From Roseomonas rosulenta (GTDB lineage Bacteria; Pseudomonadota; Alphaproteobacteria; Acetobacterales; Acetobacteraceae), in contig NZ_JACADR010000005.1 in assembly GCF_016106005.1 (NCBI RefSeq), positions 1 to 59,800 on the forward strand: a stretch of 59,800 nt of DNA, written 5' to 3'. Below the pieces are notes generated by a model. That model ran no database searches, was not told the origin of the DNA, and saw only the letters and a program-made list of their open reading frames with translations. Shown in pieces: positions 1 through 8,521 of the stretch. The position numbers and the translations under genes were made by a program. How positions within the stretch are numbered: position 1 is the stretch's first letter; each line of letters starts with the position of its first letter.

Positions 1-294
1 GGCCTGCGCGGCGGCGCTGCCCGCGCCCGGCGGCGCCAGGGCGGCCACCACCACCGGCCATCCGGCCTGCTCCAGCAGCCGGGCCGCCACGTAGCCATCG
101 CCGCCATTGTTGCCGGGCCCCGCGAGAACCAGCGTGCGGGTGGGACGGAAGCGGCGGATGGCCGACCGTGCCACGGCGCGCCCGGCGGCCTCCATCAGGC
201 GTTCGACCGGAATGCCCGCGGCGATGGCCAGCGCATCGGCCCGCGCCATCTCGGCCGGCGTCAGGATCTCGACCGGGCTTGCCGGGTGGGCCAT
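1..294 (-). CDS. nnr: NAD(P)H-hydrate epimerase / dehydratase, N-terminal part (runs off left edge)
   Basis: Repairs hydrated NAD(P)H (NADHX/NADPHX). This is a cytoplasmic YjeF-N epimerase domain, in many bacteria fused to an ADP-dependent dehydratase. The 98 visible codons start at an ATG and are open to the window edge. They begin [20 protein letters not shown] and contain the hallmark Rossmann-like motif [17 protein letters not shown] at about residues 58-74. The C-terminal half lies outside, so single or bifunctional status cannot be decided. It is divergent from the sulfite dehydrogenase genes, with 51 bp between starts. Confidence 0.88.
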   Translation of the reverse strand, partial: MAHPASPVEILTPAEMARADALAIAAGIPVERLMEAAGRAVARSAIRRFRPTRTLVLAGPGNNGGDGYVAARLLEQAGWPVVVAALAPPGAGSAAAQA

Positions 295-345
295 GGATGG
301 GTCATCCTTACATGCACAAGAGCGCAAACAAAGCGGGAGGAACAC

Positions 346-1647
346 ATGCCGGGACACAAGATGACCGAACGCTCGGTCGCGGAACTCTACCGCGACGACC
401 CCGAGCGCGCCGATGCGCTGGTCTGGGGGCGGCGCGGGACGCTGAAGGGCGCGGCGCTCGCAGCCATGGGCATGGCGCTGGGCGGCGCCATCCCCTTCGC
501 GCGCAACCTGCCCGGCGGCCTGCTCCCGGCTGCCCTCGCGCAGGGCAATGCGCCGCAATTCCTGCAGATGGAGGGCAAGGCGCGCCTCATCCTGCAGGGC
601 GAGCGCCCGCTCAATGCCGAGACGCCCGAGCACCTGCTGGATGACGACATCACCCCGGCGGACAAGTTCTTCATCCGCAACAACGGGAGCGTCCCCGAGC
701 CTGCGGCCGATCCGCGCGCCTGGAAGATCGCCGTCGATGGCGAGGTGAACACGCCGCTCGAACTGACCGTGGGCGAGCTCGAATCCCGCTTCCCACTGGT
801 GACCCTGCGGCTGCAGATGGAATGCGGCGGCAACGGGCGCTCGGGCTTCGCGCCGCAGGCGGCGGGCAACCAATGGGGCAATGGCGCGGTCTCCTGCGCG
901 GAATGGACCGGGGTGCGGCTGCGCGACGTGCTGCGCGCGGCCGGGCTGAAGGACGGCGCGCGCTTCACCGGGCATCACGGCGCGGACAGCCATCTCTCGG
1001 CGCAGGGCCCGGCGATCAGCCGCGGCATGCGCATCGACAAGGCGATGGACGAGGACACGATCATCGCCATCCGCATGAACGGCGCCCCCATCCCGCAGAT
1101 GCACGGCGCCCCGGCGCGGCTGCTGGTGCCGGGCTGGCCGGGCTCGCTGAGCCAGAAGTGGTTCACGCGGATCGAGCTGCGCACCACGCCGCACAACGGC
1201 CGCGGCATGGGCGGCACCTCCTACCGCGTGCCGGCGCAGCCCATCGTGCCCGGCAGCCGCAACAACGGCGCGGATTTCGTGGACATGGAAAGCATGCCGG
1301 TGCGCTCGGTGCTGACCAGCCACGCGCATGGCACGCGCCTGCCCGCGGGCACGCGCGCGCTCGACATCCGAGGCCAGGCCTGGGCCGGCGACCTCAGCGT
1401 GCGCGCGGTCGATGTCTCGGTGGATTTTGGCCAGTCCTGGCAGGCGATGAGCGTCGCGGCCCCCGCCAACCGCCACGCCTGGCAGCGCTGGACTGGTCGG
1501 ATCGCCTTCCCCTCCGACGGGTATTTCGAGATCTGGTACCGCGCGACCGACAGCAACGGCCGGATGCAGCCGCATGTCGCGGCGAACTGGAACCCGCAGG
1601 GCTATGGCGCCAACCCGATCAGCCGCGCCGCGGTGCTGGTGGGCTGA
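346..1647 (+). CDS. sorA: SorA-like sulfite dehydrogenase, molybdopterin subunit
   Basis: A sulfite oxidase family enzyme that would oxidise sulfite to sulfate in the periplasm and pass electrons to cytochrome c. The 433-residue protein has a twin-arginine motif (RR at 29-30, followed by a hydrophobic stretch to about residue 66), the Mo-coordinating cysteine in ECGGNGR (Cys160), and a C-terminal Mo-co dimerisation domain from about residue 310. The ATG at 346 was chosen over an upstream in-frame start because GGGAGG precedes it. Its stop overlaps the start of a c-type cytochrome, the classic SorAB arrangement. A SoxC-like or other sulfite-oxidase-fold role is the alternative, but no sox genes are seen nearby. 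Confidence 0.8.
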   Translation: MPGHKMTERSVAELYRDDPERADALVWGRRGTLKGAALAAMGMALGGAIPFARNLPGGLLPAALAQGNAPQFLQMEGKARLILQGERPLNAETPEHLLDDDITPADKFFIRNNGSVPEPAADPRAWKIAVDGEVNTPLELTVGELESRFPLVTLRLQMECGGNGRSGFAPQAAGNQWGNGAVSCAEWTGVRLRDVLRAAGLKDGARFTGHHGADSHLSAQGPAISRGMRIDKAMDEDTIIAIRMNGAPIPQMHGAPARLLVPGWPGSLSQKWFTRIELRTTPHNGRGMGGTSYRVPAQPIVPGSRNNGADFVDMESMPVRSVLTSHAHGTRLPAGTRALDIRGQAWAGDLSVRAVDVSVDFGQSWQAMSVAAPANRHAWQRWTGRIAFPSDGYFEIWYRATDSNGRMQPHVAANWNPQGYGANPISRAAVLVG

Positions 1648-2024
1648 TGCGGGCCTGGATGCTGCCGGCGGTGGGCGCGCTGCTCATCGCCAGCCTTGCC
1701 CTGGCGCAGGATGCCGACCTGGCGCGCCGCCAGGCCGAGGCGGCGGCCGAGATCTCCGCCCGCGCCGAGGAGGAGACGGTCCTCGCCGAGGGCGAGGGTC
1801 GCGCCGAGGTGTTCGGCTACTGCACCGCCTGCCACAATACCGCGCTGATCCGTCGCTCGGCCTTCACCCGCGACCGCTGGGACGAGCTGATGGACTGGAT
1901 GGCGGAGAAGCACGGCATGAACCCGATCGAGGGCGAGTTCCGCGCCACAATCGTGGACTACCTGGCGCAGCACTACGGGCCGCGCGCGCGCGGGCCGCGC
2001 GGGGGCAATCCGTTTCTCAATTAA
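1647..2024 (+). CDS. sorB: SorB-like monohaem c-type cytochrome
   Basis: Small periplasmic cytochrome predicted to accept electrons from the preceding molybdoenzyme. The 125-residue protein has a cleavable signal peptide (residues 1-20, ending ALA-Q), one haem-binding CTACH motif at 59-63, and downstream methionines in the [10 protein letters not shown] segment that could be the axial ligand. Its ATG overlaps the upstream TGA by one base, implying translational coupling. The tail is Arg/Gly-rich. The function is inferred from the pairing. Confidence 0.8.
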   Translation: MRAWMLPAVGALLIASLALAQDADLARRQAEAAAEISARAEEETVLAEGEGRAEVFGYCTACHNTALIRRSAFTRDRWDELMDWMAEKHGMNPIEGEFRATIVDYLAQHYGPRARGPRGGNPFLN

Positions 2025-2118
2025 TTGATGTGATTTCAGGTTCGCTTTTCGCCGCTTGGTGGAAGCGCGGGCTCCGGACAGCTTAGTCTGCGCGCATCCT
2101 CGGGAGGGACATCGCGCG

Positions 2119-2565
2119 ATGAGCGAAACGCGTCTTGGTGCCATGGTGCAGAGGGCCTCGATCGCGACCAAATGGACGGCGGTCGGGTCGTCGATCATCG
2201 CCGCGACGCAGAACATCGCGGGCAAGAGCAAGCACGACAATGCCACCGTGGAGGACGTGCTGGACTTCGTCAGCAACTTGCGTGGCGTCTCCCTGATCCG
2301 TGTCTACAGCGGGGTCCATGGCACCCCCAGCGGACTGATCCAGGTCGACGATCCCGACTTCACCGTCGATGATGCGGCCGACTTCGAACAGGACGAAGAC
2401 GACCTGACGATCGAGGTCCGCGGCATGCGCGCCCCTGCCGAAATGGGGGGCCGCATCCCGGACGACCTGCTGGCTGACCTGAACGATCCGGACGTCTTCG
2501 TCATCCTCGGCTGGTGCTACAGCGCGGAATATCTCAAGTTTCACAACTTCAAGCCATCCAGCTGA
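2119..2565 (+). CDS. hypothetical protein, unrecognised family, atypical composition
   Basis: A 148-residue soluble protein that I do not recognise. The ATG at 2119 follows GGGAGGGAC at a suitable distance; an upstream in-frame start lacks this. The N-terminal third is Ala/Ser/Thr-rich (around MVQRASIATKWTAVGSS) and may be amphipathic. The middle is markedly acidic (DDPDFTVDDAADFEQDEDD) and the C-terminus is aromatic. Codon use is visibly less GC-biased than in its neighbours, which may mean recent acquisition or weak expression. It is not obviously in an operon: 94 bp separate it from sorB and 66 bp from the ParA-like gene. Confidence 0.65.
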   Translation: MSETRLGAMVQRASIATKWTAVGSSIIAATQNIAGKSKHDNATVEDVLDFVSNLRGVSLIRVYSGVHGTPSGLIQVDDPDFTVDDAADFEQDEDDLTIEVRGMRAPAEMGGRIPDDLLADLNDPDVFVILGWCYSAEYLKFHNFKPSS

Positions 2566-2631
2566 CGCGCCCACCCGCTCCGTCGCGGCGCGGCGTTCTG
2601 CTATGCTGCGCCGCCACACACGGAGTCGCGC

Positions 2632-3264
2632 ATGGCCTTCGTCATCGCCGTCGCGCAGCGCAAGGGCGGCGCGGGGAAATCCACCATCGCCGCCAACCTC
2701 GCCGCAGCCTATGCCGAGGAAGGCGCGCGCGTCGCGCTGCTCGACATCGACCCGCAGCGCACCCTCGCGCGCTGGGACGAGCTGCGCGGGCGCTCGGCCA
2801 AGGCCCGCCCGCTGCATTTCGAGGCGCCGACGGGCTGGCGCCTGCCCTCGGTCCTCGACCGGCTGCGGCGCGAGAGCGACGTGGTGCTGCTCGACACCGC
2901 CCCGCATGACGACAGCGACGCCCGCACCGCCGTGCGCGCCGCAGACCTGGTGCTCGTGCCGCTGCAGCCCTCCCCGGCCGATCTGTGGTCGATGGATGCC
3001 ACGCTCGACCTCGCGAAGAAGGAAGGGCGGACGCTCGCGCTGGTGCTGAACCGCGCCCCCGCCTCGGGCCGGCTGCTCGACCAGGTGACGGCACAGATCG
3101 CGCAGCGCGGACTGCCCCTGGCCGGGGCGGCGCTCGGCAACCGCACCGCTTTCGCGCAGGCCTTCATGTCGGGGCTCGGCGCCGTGGAGGCCGCGCCCAA
3201 GGGGGTCGCGGCGGCCGAGGCGCGCGCTCTCGCCGCCGCGCTGCGCGCGTTGCAGGGGCGCTGA
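2632..3264 (+). CDS. ParA/MinD-family ATPase
   Basis: A deviant Walker ATPase of 210 residues, about the size of short single-domain ParA proteins used for positioning cytoplasmic cargo or plasmids. It shows the deviant Walker A KGGAGKST at residues 11-18, the A' box LLDIDPQ and the Walker B-like VVLLDTAP. There is no N-terminal DNA-binding domain and no ParB partner gene next to it, so an orphan ParA with unknown cargo is more likely than a chromosome partition pair. The next gene starts 2 nt after the stop, so the two are probably cotranscribed. Confidence 0.85.
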   Translation: MAFVIAVAQRKGGAGKSTIAANLAAAYAEEGARVALLDIDPQRTLARWDELRGRSAKARPLHFEAPTGWRLPSVLDRLRRESDVVLLDTAPHDDSDARTAVRAADLVLVPLQPSPADLWSMDATLDLAKKEGRTLALVLNRAPASGRLLDQVTAQIAQRGLPLAGAALGNRTAFAQAFMSGLGAVEAAPKGVAAAEARALAAALRALQGR

Positions 3265-3266
3265 GC

Positions 3267-3728
3267 ATGGCGACGCTCCTGTTCATCCTGCACGTCCTGG
3301 GCGCGGTGGTCTGGGTGGGCGGCATGGCCTTCGCCATCCTCGCGCTCCGCCCGGCGGCGCATGAGGTACTCGACCCGCCGCAGCGCCTCGCGCTGATGGG
3401 CGGCGTGTTCCGCCGCTTCTTCCGCATCCTGTGGCATGTCGTGCCGATCGTGATCCTGACCGGCTGGGCGATGTGGCTCGGCTGGTACTGGGGCTTCGGA
3501 CGCAGCGTCTGGCATGTGCACCTGATGCACCTGACCGGGCTCGTGATGGCGGGCATCTTCGCCGCGGTGGCGCTGGGGCCGGGGCGGGCGATGCGGGCCG
3601 CGCTGGCGGCGGGCGATGCGCCGGGGGCAGCCGCGGCGCTGGACAGGATCCGCAAAGGCGTCAGTGTCAATCTCGCGCTTGGACTGGTCACGGTGGCGGT
3701 CGCGGCATGGGGACGGTTCGGCGGATGA
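3267..3728 (+). CDS. CopD-like integral membrane protein
   Basis: A 153-residue inner-membrane protein with four predicted transmembrane helices. It starts MATLLFILHVLGAVVWVGGM, the HxxxxxxWxGG signature of the CopD/DUF2269-like superfamily; further histidines (HVVPIV, HVHLMHLTG) in helices 2-3 could bind haem or copper. The exact substrate is unknown. It sits between a ParA-like gene (2 nt) and a GNAT gene (4-nt overlap), so it is within a small operon. Confidence 0.72.
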   Translation: MATLLFILHVLGAVVWVGGMAFAILALRPAAHEVLDPPQRLALMGGVFRRFFRILWHVVPIVILTGWAMWLGWYWGFGRSVWHVHLMHLTGLVMAGIFAAVALGPGRAMRAALAAGDAPGAAAALDRIRKGVSVNLALGLVTVAVAAWGRFGG

Positions 3729-4162
3729 GCATGGCTGAGACGCGCGGCTTCGAGATCGTCGAGGACGCGGCGCCAGAGTTCGAGGCGGTGGGCGCCATCC
3801 AGCGCGGGCTGCATGCGTTCAACCAGGAGATGGGCGGCGACTACGACCGGGAGCCCGTGACGCTCCTGGTGCATGATGCCGAGGGCAAGACGCTGGGCGG
3901 GTTGCTCGGCCTCACCTTCTGGGGCTGGCTGTTTGTCGACTGGCTCTGGCTGAGCCCCGAGATGCGCGGCAAGGGCGTAGGCGGGGAGTTGCTGGCGCGC
4001 GCCGAAGCCATCGCCCGCGAACGTGGCTGCACCAATGCCTATACCGACACCTTCAGTTTCCAGGCGCCAGGCTTCTGGCAGCGCAACGGCTATGCCGAGT
4101 TCGGGCGCCTTGAGGGCATGCCGGCGGGGCATGCGCGGGTGTGGTTCCGCAAGGCGCTATAG
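3725..4162 (+). CDS. GNAT-family N-acetyltransferase
   Basis: A small (145-residue) acetyl-CoA-dependent acyltransferase. The acetyl-CoA loop is visible as MRGKGVGGELLARAEAIARE, followed by the usual beta-bulge and terminal strand (FWQRNGYAEFGRL). The substrate cannot be predicted. The start at 3725 overlaps the stop of the upstream membrane protein (ATGA); a second ATG two codons later is possible. It converges on the AraC regulator with a 6-bp overlap of coding ends. Confidence 0.82.
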   Translation: MSMAETRGFEIVEDAAPEFEAVGAIQRGLHAFNQEMGGDYDREPVTLLVHDAEGKTLGGLLGLTFWGWLFVDWLWLSPEMRGKGVGGELLARAEAIARERGCTNAYTDTFSFQAPGFWQRNGYAEFGRLEGMPAGHARVWFRKAL

Positions 4163-5233
4163 CGCGCGCAGCAGCGCGGGCAGGCCGACGCCGCATGGCG
4201 GCTCCTGCCCGCCGGGCGCGCCCGACAATGCCGCCAGCCGGTGTTCGCGCGGGGTGCAGCCGAATTCGCGGCGGAAGGCGCGGCTGAACGAGGACGGGTC
4301 GAAGAACCCCGCCGCCTCGGCCAGGGTGGCGATGTCGCGTCGCTCCTCCGGGTCGCCCAGCAGGCGCCGCGCCTGGCGCAGCCGCTCGCGCTGGATGAAC
4401 TGCGCGACGCCGCCATGCGGTTCGAACAGACGGTAGAGCTGCGAGCGCGACATGCCGACCATGCCCGCGAGGCGCCCGGGGCGCAGCGTCGCCTGGCCGA
4501 TATTGTCGCGGATCAGGCGCTTCACCCGCGCGAGTTGCAGTCGCTCGATCCCCGGCGCGAAGGCGATGCTCGCGCCAGCGCGCAGCGAGGCCGCCAGCAG
4601 CGCCTCGGCGGCGGTGGCGAGATACGGCAGGTCGGCAGGGACCAGCGTATCGAGCCGGTCGGCGATGCCGCCGAGGAAATCGGTCAGCAGGCCGCCCGGC
4701 GCGCCCGCGAGCGGCTGGTTGAGCATCGCTTCAAATCCGGGCTCGAGCGTGGGCAGGGCATCGCGCGGGAGGTGGAGCGCGATCCACTCGACCTGCTCGC
4801 CGGCGCGGCGGGCCTCGAAGGGCTGCGCCATGCTGAGCACATGCGGCACGCCCGGGCGGAAGTCGAGGACGGTGTCGCCGCTGCGCTGGCGCTGCGTGCC
4901 GCGCCGGCAGAAGCCGATCATCCAGTGGTCGAGGCTGTCGCGGCGGATGCGCTGGGCGCTGCGGGCGTAGTCATAGGCCGGCAGGCGCGCGGCATAGAGC
5001 AGGAAGGGGCCGAAGCGCAGCGTCGTGGCCTCGGCGTCGAAGCCTGCCGTGTGCTGCGGCGCCTCGATGTCGAGGAAGGGCACCACCTGCTCGCGCCAGG
5101 CATCGAATTGCTGTCCCTCGGGCAGGCCGGCGGTGGTGGCCAGGCTTCGCGGGGATGGTGTGCTCTGCGTCGCCGCGGCAGAAGCAAGGACCGGCGCGGC
5201 GGCGACACGGCCGGGTGGAACCGCAGTGTTCAT
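4157..5233 (-). CDS. AraC-family transcriptional regulator
   Basis: A 358-residue one-component regulator with an AraC_binding_2-type sensor (FDAWREQVVPFLDIEAPQ through the cupin-like FRPGVPHVLSMAQPFE) and a C-terminal double helix-turn-helix at about residues 245-345 (LAGMVGMSRSQLYRLFEPHG and AEAAGFFDPSSFSRAFRREFG). The start at MNTAVPPGR was chosen because the upstream extension has no homologous look. The ligand is unknown. Three helically phased CTGTAAA repeats lie 77-104 bp upstream and may be its own operator. The nearby EamA transporter and GNAT genes are possible targets. Confidence 0.88.
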   Translation of the reverse strand: MNTAVPPGRVAAAPVLASAAATQSTPSPRSLATTAGLPEGQQFDAWREQVVPFLDIEAPQHTAGFDAEATTLRFGPFLLYAARLPAYDYARSAQRIRRDSLDHWMIGFCRRGTQRQRSGDTVLDFRPGVPHVLSMAQPFEARRAGEQVEWIALHLPRDALPTLEPGFEAMLNQPLAGAPGGLLTDFLGGIADRLDTLVPADLPYLATAAEALLAASLRAGASIAFAPGIERLQLARVKRLIRDNIGQATLRPGRLAGMVGMSRSQLYRLFEPHGGVAQFIQRERLRQARRLLGDPEERRDIATLAEAAGFFDPSSFSRAFRREFGCTPREHRLAALSGAPGGQEPPCGVGLPALLRAL

Positions 5234-5309
5234 GCAGGATTGGTGTCCGGTCGGCCCAAAATATGAGCAGTTTGTAACTTTATGCCGCAACAGCTACGCG
5301 GCCCGGGGG

Positions 5310-5337
5310 CTGTAAAGCTACTGTAAATCTCTGTAAA
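5310..5337. promoter_or_regulatory. three direct CTGTAAA repeats upstream of the AraC regulator
   Basis: CTGTAAA occurs at 5310, 5321 and 5331, giving spacings of 11 and 10 bp, close to one helical turn, in the 118-bp gap before the regulator. Same-face direct repeats are the usual layout of AraC-family operators, so autoregulation is a reasonable inference. An AT-rich -10-like stretch (CATATTTT on the minus strand) lies between them and the start codon. Confidence 0.5.
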
Positions 5338-5351
5338 GTTCGTGTCCGATG

Positions 5352-6269
5352 CTATCGCCGTACGCCAAGCGTCACCTCGCGATGCCAGATGTAAAGCCCG
5401 GCCCCCACCAGCACCGCGATGCCGGCGAAGTCCCATCCGTCGGGCAGTTCCGCCCAGATGAAGGCGCCGAGCGCCGTGGTCCAGACGATGCCGGCATATT
5501 CGAAGGGGGCGAGCAGCGTCGTCTCGCCTGAGCGGTAGGCGTCGGTCATGAGCACCTGGGCCAGGGCGGAGATCAGCCCGATGCCGGCCAGCAGCGCCCA
5601 GTGCCAGGCGCTTGGCCAGACCCAGACCGGGATGGCGGCGATGCCCGCCAGCACCGCCGAGCCCACGGCAAACCAGAAGACGATCGCGACCGCGCTCTCG
5701 CCCGCCTCGCCCATGCGGCGGATTGTGATCATCGCCAGCGCCCAGCCGACCGAGCCCAGCAGGCAGAGCGTGACAGCAAGCCCCTCCCCGCGCATGCCCT
5801 CCCCGCCCGGGCGGACCATCATCAGCACGCCCATGAAGCCGACCAGCACCGCGAGGCCGCGCCGCCAGCCGACCCGCTCATTCAGCAGCGGCACCGACAG
5901 CACGGTGAGGAACAGCGGCATGGTGAAGCCGAGCGCGGTCACCGTGGTCAGCGGCAGGTGCACGTAGCCGTAGAAGGCGCCGATCATGCCCATCATGCCG
6001 AACAGCGTGCGCGCGGCATGGCTCATGGGGTTGCGGGTGGCGAGCGCGGCCCAGCCGCCGGCCGCCAGCACCACCGGCAGCAGGGCCGGGATGGCAAAGA
6101 GGTTGCGGAACAGGATCACCTCCGCGACCGGGATGGCCGGGCCGATCGCCTTGGCGCAGGCGGCCGAGAGCGCGAAGGTGAAGGTCGCGATCACCACGAG
6201 GATGATGCCCCGCCGCCGGGCGCGCGCGGTCGCGGCCGGGTCAGGGGTCGCAGGGGTATCGGGGGTCAT
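5352..6269 (-). CDS. EamA/DMT-family transporter
   Basis: Inner-membrane drug/metabolite transporter family protein of 305 residues with ten predicted helices in two EamA repeats, the normal length for the family. It is the RhaT/RarD-like type that exports amino acids or other small metabolites; the substrate cannot be read from sequence. The start at MTPDTPATPD was chosen because hydrophobic helix 1 (GIILVVIATFTFALSAACAKAIG) follows after a short basic RARRRG segment. It lies upstream of, and on the same strand as, the AraC regulator. Confidence 0.87.
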   Translation of the reverse strand: MTPDTPATPDPAATARARRRGIILVVIATFTFALSAACAKAIGPAIPVAEVILFRNLFAIPALLPVVLAAGGWAALATRNPMSHAARTLFGMMGMIGAFYGYVHLPLTTVTALGFTMPLFLTVLSVPLLNERVGWRRGLAVLVGFMGVLMMVRPGGEGMRGEGLAVTLCLLGSVGWALAMITIRRMGEAGESAVAIVFWFAVGSAVLAGIAAIPVWVWPSAWHWALLAGIGLISALAQVLMTDAYRSGETTLLAPFEYAGIVWTTALGAFIWAELPDGWDFAGIAVLVGAGLYIWHREVTLGVRR

Positions 6270-6306
6270 GGACGGTTCCTGGCACGGAGGGTAGTTTCCG
6301 CGCCGC

Positions 6307-6948
6307 ATGAACGCCAGACCGCCCAAGGCGAAGCCCATTCCCGCGCATCCCGGCCTGACGGTGCTCTCGGACGAGGTGGTCTGGGACGGGCGCTTTCCCT
6401 TGCAGCGCATCCGCTTCCGCCGCACGCGCTTCGACGGCGCCGAGGGCGGCTTGCAGACCTGGGAATTGTGGCGTCGCGGCCCGGCGGTAGCGGTGCTGCC
6501 CTGGGACCCCTGGTCGGACCGCGTCGCGCTGATCGAGCAGTTCCGCCTGCCCGCGCTGGCCGCGGGCTTCGCCCCCGTGATGGTGGAATGCCCCGCGGGC
6601 CTGATGGAGGAGCACGAGGACCCGGCCGAGGCGGCACGGCGCGAGCTGGCCGAGGAGACAGGCCTGGTCGCCGACCGCCTGCTGCCGATGGGTCGCTACA
6701 TCCTGAACCAGGGTGGGTCCGACGAGAACATCACCCTGTTCCTCGCGCGCACGCGCCTGCCCGAACCGGGCCATGCGGGCACGCACGGCCTCGACCACGA
6801 GCACGAGGACATCCGACTGATGGTGCTGGACGCCGCGGAGGCCATCGCCATGCTGGACGACAACCGGATGGCCAACGCCACCGGCGCGCTGTGCCTGGCG
6901 GGCTTCGCGCGCCGGCGCGCTGGCCTTCTCAACGACTGGACCACCTGA
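6307..6948 (+). CDS. NUDIX hydrolase, ADP-ribose pyrophosphatase type
   Basis: A 213-residue nudix hydrolase. The Nudix box is complete at about residues 98-120 (G-x5-E-x7-REL-AEETGL), supplying the metal-binding glutamates. The preceding QTWELWRRGPAVAVLPWDP strand pattern and the ALIEQFRLPA motif match ADP-ribose diphosphatases (NudF/TrgB-like). It is the first gene of a tight operon with alaX, sseA and metC: the alaX ATG follows its TGA directly. Confidence 0.87.
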   Translation: MNARPPKAKPIPAHPGLTVLSDEVVWDGRFPLQRIRFRRTRFDGAEGGLQTWELWRRGPAVAVLPWDPWSDRVALIEQFRLPALAAGFAPVMVECPAGLMEEHEDPAEAARRELAEETGLVADRLLPMGRYILNQGGSDENITLFLARTRLPEPGHAGTHGLDHEHEDIRLMVLDAAEAIAMLDDNRMANATGALCLAGFARRRAGLLNDWTT

Positions 6949-7671
6949 ATGCCGACCGAACTGCTCTATCGCGAGGATGCCTATGCGCGCGAGGTCAGCG
7001 CGCGCGTGGTGGCAGCAACGCCCGAAGGCGTGGTGCTGGAGCGCACGAATTTCTACGCACGCGCCGGCGGCCAGCCTGGCGATGCCGGCGTGCTGCGCTG
7101 GGCCGGCAGTGACTGCGCCATCACCGAGGCGGTGAAGGGCCCGGACGACACCGTGCTGCACCTGCCCGCCCCCGGTGCCGCGCTGCCGGATGTGGGCACG
7201 GAGGTGACCGCGCTGCTCGACTGGGACCGCCGGCACCGCTTCATGCGCCTGCACACCAGCATGCACCTGCTGTGCAGCCTGATCCCCGGCGCCGGCGTGA
7301 CCGGCGGGCAGATCGCGGTGGAGAAGGCGCGGCTCGACTTCGACCTGCCGGAACCGCCGACCAAGGAAGCGCTGACCGCCGCACTGAACGCGCTGGTCGC
7401 GGCCGACCATGCCATCAGCGAGACCTGGATCACCGAGGCGGAGCTCGACGCCAATCCCGGCCTGGTGCGCACGCTCTCGGTGCAGCCGCCGCGCGGGTCG
7501 GGGCGCATCCGCCTGGTGCGCATCGGCGATCCCGCGGCACCGGTCGACCTGCAGCCCTGCGGCGGCACGCATGTGCGCAGCACGGGCGAGATCGGCCGCG
7601 TCGAGGTCACGAAGATCGAGAACAAGGGCAAGGCCAACCGGCGCGTGACGCTGGTGCTGGCGGGGGAGTGA
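6949..7671 (+). CDS. alaX: alanyl-tRNA editing protein (AlaX-type trans-editing hydrolase)
   Basis: Hydrolyses mischarged Ser- or Gly-tRNA(Ala) in the cytoplasm. The 240-residue protein has the zinc site of the AlaRS editing domain: His102 and His106 in HTSMH, and Cys204 and His208 in CGGTH. It also has the GGQPGD loop of the AlaX-II N-terminal domain. There is no aminoacylation domain, so it is a free-standing editor. It abuts the nudix stop and is followed by sseA, suggesting cotranscription. Confidence 0.9.
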   Translation: MPTELLYREDAYAREVSARVVAATPEGVVLERTNFYARAGGQPGDAGVLRWAGSDCAITEAVKGPDDTVLHLPAPGAALPDVGTEVTALLDWDRRHRFMRLHTSMHLLCSLIPGAGVTGGQIAVEKARLDFDLPEPPTKEALTAALNALVAADHAISETWITEAELDANPGLVRTLSVQPPRGSGRIRLVRIGDPAAPVDLQPCGGTHVRSTGEIGRVEVTKIENKGKANRRVTLVLAGE

Positions 7672-7676
7672 CGCCG

Positions 7677-8519
7677 ATGGAGATGCTGGTCTCGACCGAC
7701 TGGCTGGCGGGGGAACTGGGCAAGCCGGACCTGGTGGTCTTCGACTGCTCGACCTTCCTGCCGAATGAGCCTGGCAACAAGTACGACGCCTTCCGCGCGG
7801 CGCGCATTCCGGGAGCGCGGCTGTTCGACATCGACAGGATCGCGGATGACGAGACCGACCTGCCGCACATGGTGCCCACGCCGGCGAAGTTCGCGCGGAT
7901 GGTCGGCGCGCTCGGGGTCTCGAACGACACGCGCGTGGTGTTCTACGACCAGCACGGGCTGCGCGGTTCCCCGCGCGGCTGGTGGATGATGCGGCTGTTC
8001 GGGCACGACAAGGTGGCGGTGCTGGATGGCGGGCTGCCCGCCTGGGTGAAGGAAGGCCGGCCTGTCGAGAGCGGCGAGGCCCCTGCCCCCCTACCCGCGA
8101 CCTTCGTGGCGGACTTCCGCGCGTCCATGCTGGCCGGCATCGGCGACGTGAAGCGGATCGTGCAGGATGGCTCGGCGCTGATCCTCGATGCCCGCGCCAA
8201 GGGGCGCTTCGACGGCACCGCGCCGGAACCGCGCGCCGGCCTGCCCTCGGGCCACATGCCGGGCGCGGCCAACGTCCCGGTCAGCGAGATGGCCGGCCCC
8301 GACGGCAAGGCCCGCGACCCCGCCACGCTGCGCGCCATCTTCGCCGCGGCGGGGGCCACCGGCGGCAGGCCCGTCGTCACCTCCTGCGGATCGGGTGTGA
8401 CCGCCTGCGTGCTGGCCTTCGGCATGGTGCGCGCGGGGCTTCCCGAACCCGCCGTCTACGACGGATCCTGGACCGAATGGGCGTCCCGCCCCGAAACCAT
8501 CAAGCAGACGAGCGCCTGA
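7677..8519 (+). CDS. sseA: 3-mercaptopyruvate / thiosulfate sulfurtransferase
   Basis: A two-domain rhodanese of 280 residues that transfers sulfane sulfur. The first domain is inactive-type; the second carries the active-site loop CGSGVTA (Cys237), the sequence typical of 3-mercaptopyruvate sulfurtransferases rather than the CRKGVTA of thiosulfate enzymes. The ATG at 7677 is used; an in-frame GTG at 7668 overlapping the alaX stop is an alternative. metC follows after 2 nt, so two cysteine/sulfur enzymes are adjacent. Confidence 0.9.
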   Translation: MEMLVSTDWLAGELGKPDLVVFDCSTFLPNEPGNKYDAFRAARIPGARLFDIDRIADDETDLPHMVPTPAKFARMVGALGVSNDTRVVFYDQHGLRGSPRGWWMMRLFGHDKVAVLDGGLPAWVKEGRPVESGEAPAPLPATFVADFRASMLAGIGDVKRIVQDGSALILDARAKGRFDGTAPEPRAGLPSGHMPGAANVPVSEMAGPDGKARDPATLRAIFAAAGATGGRPVVTSCGSGVTACVLAFGMVRAGLPEPAVYDGSWTEWASRPETIKQTSA

Positions 8520-8521
8520 CC

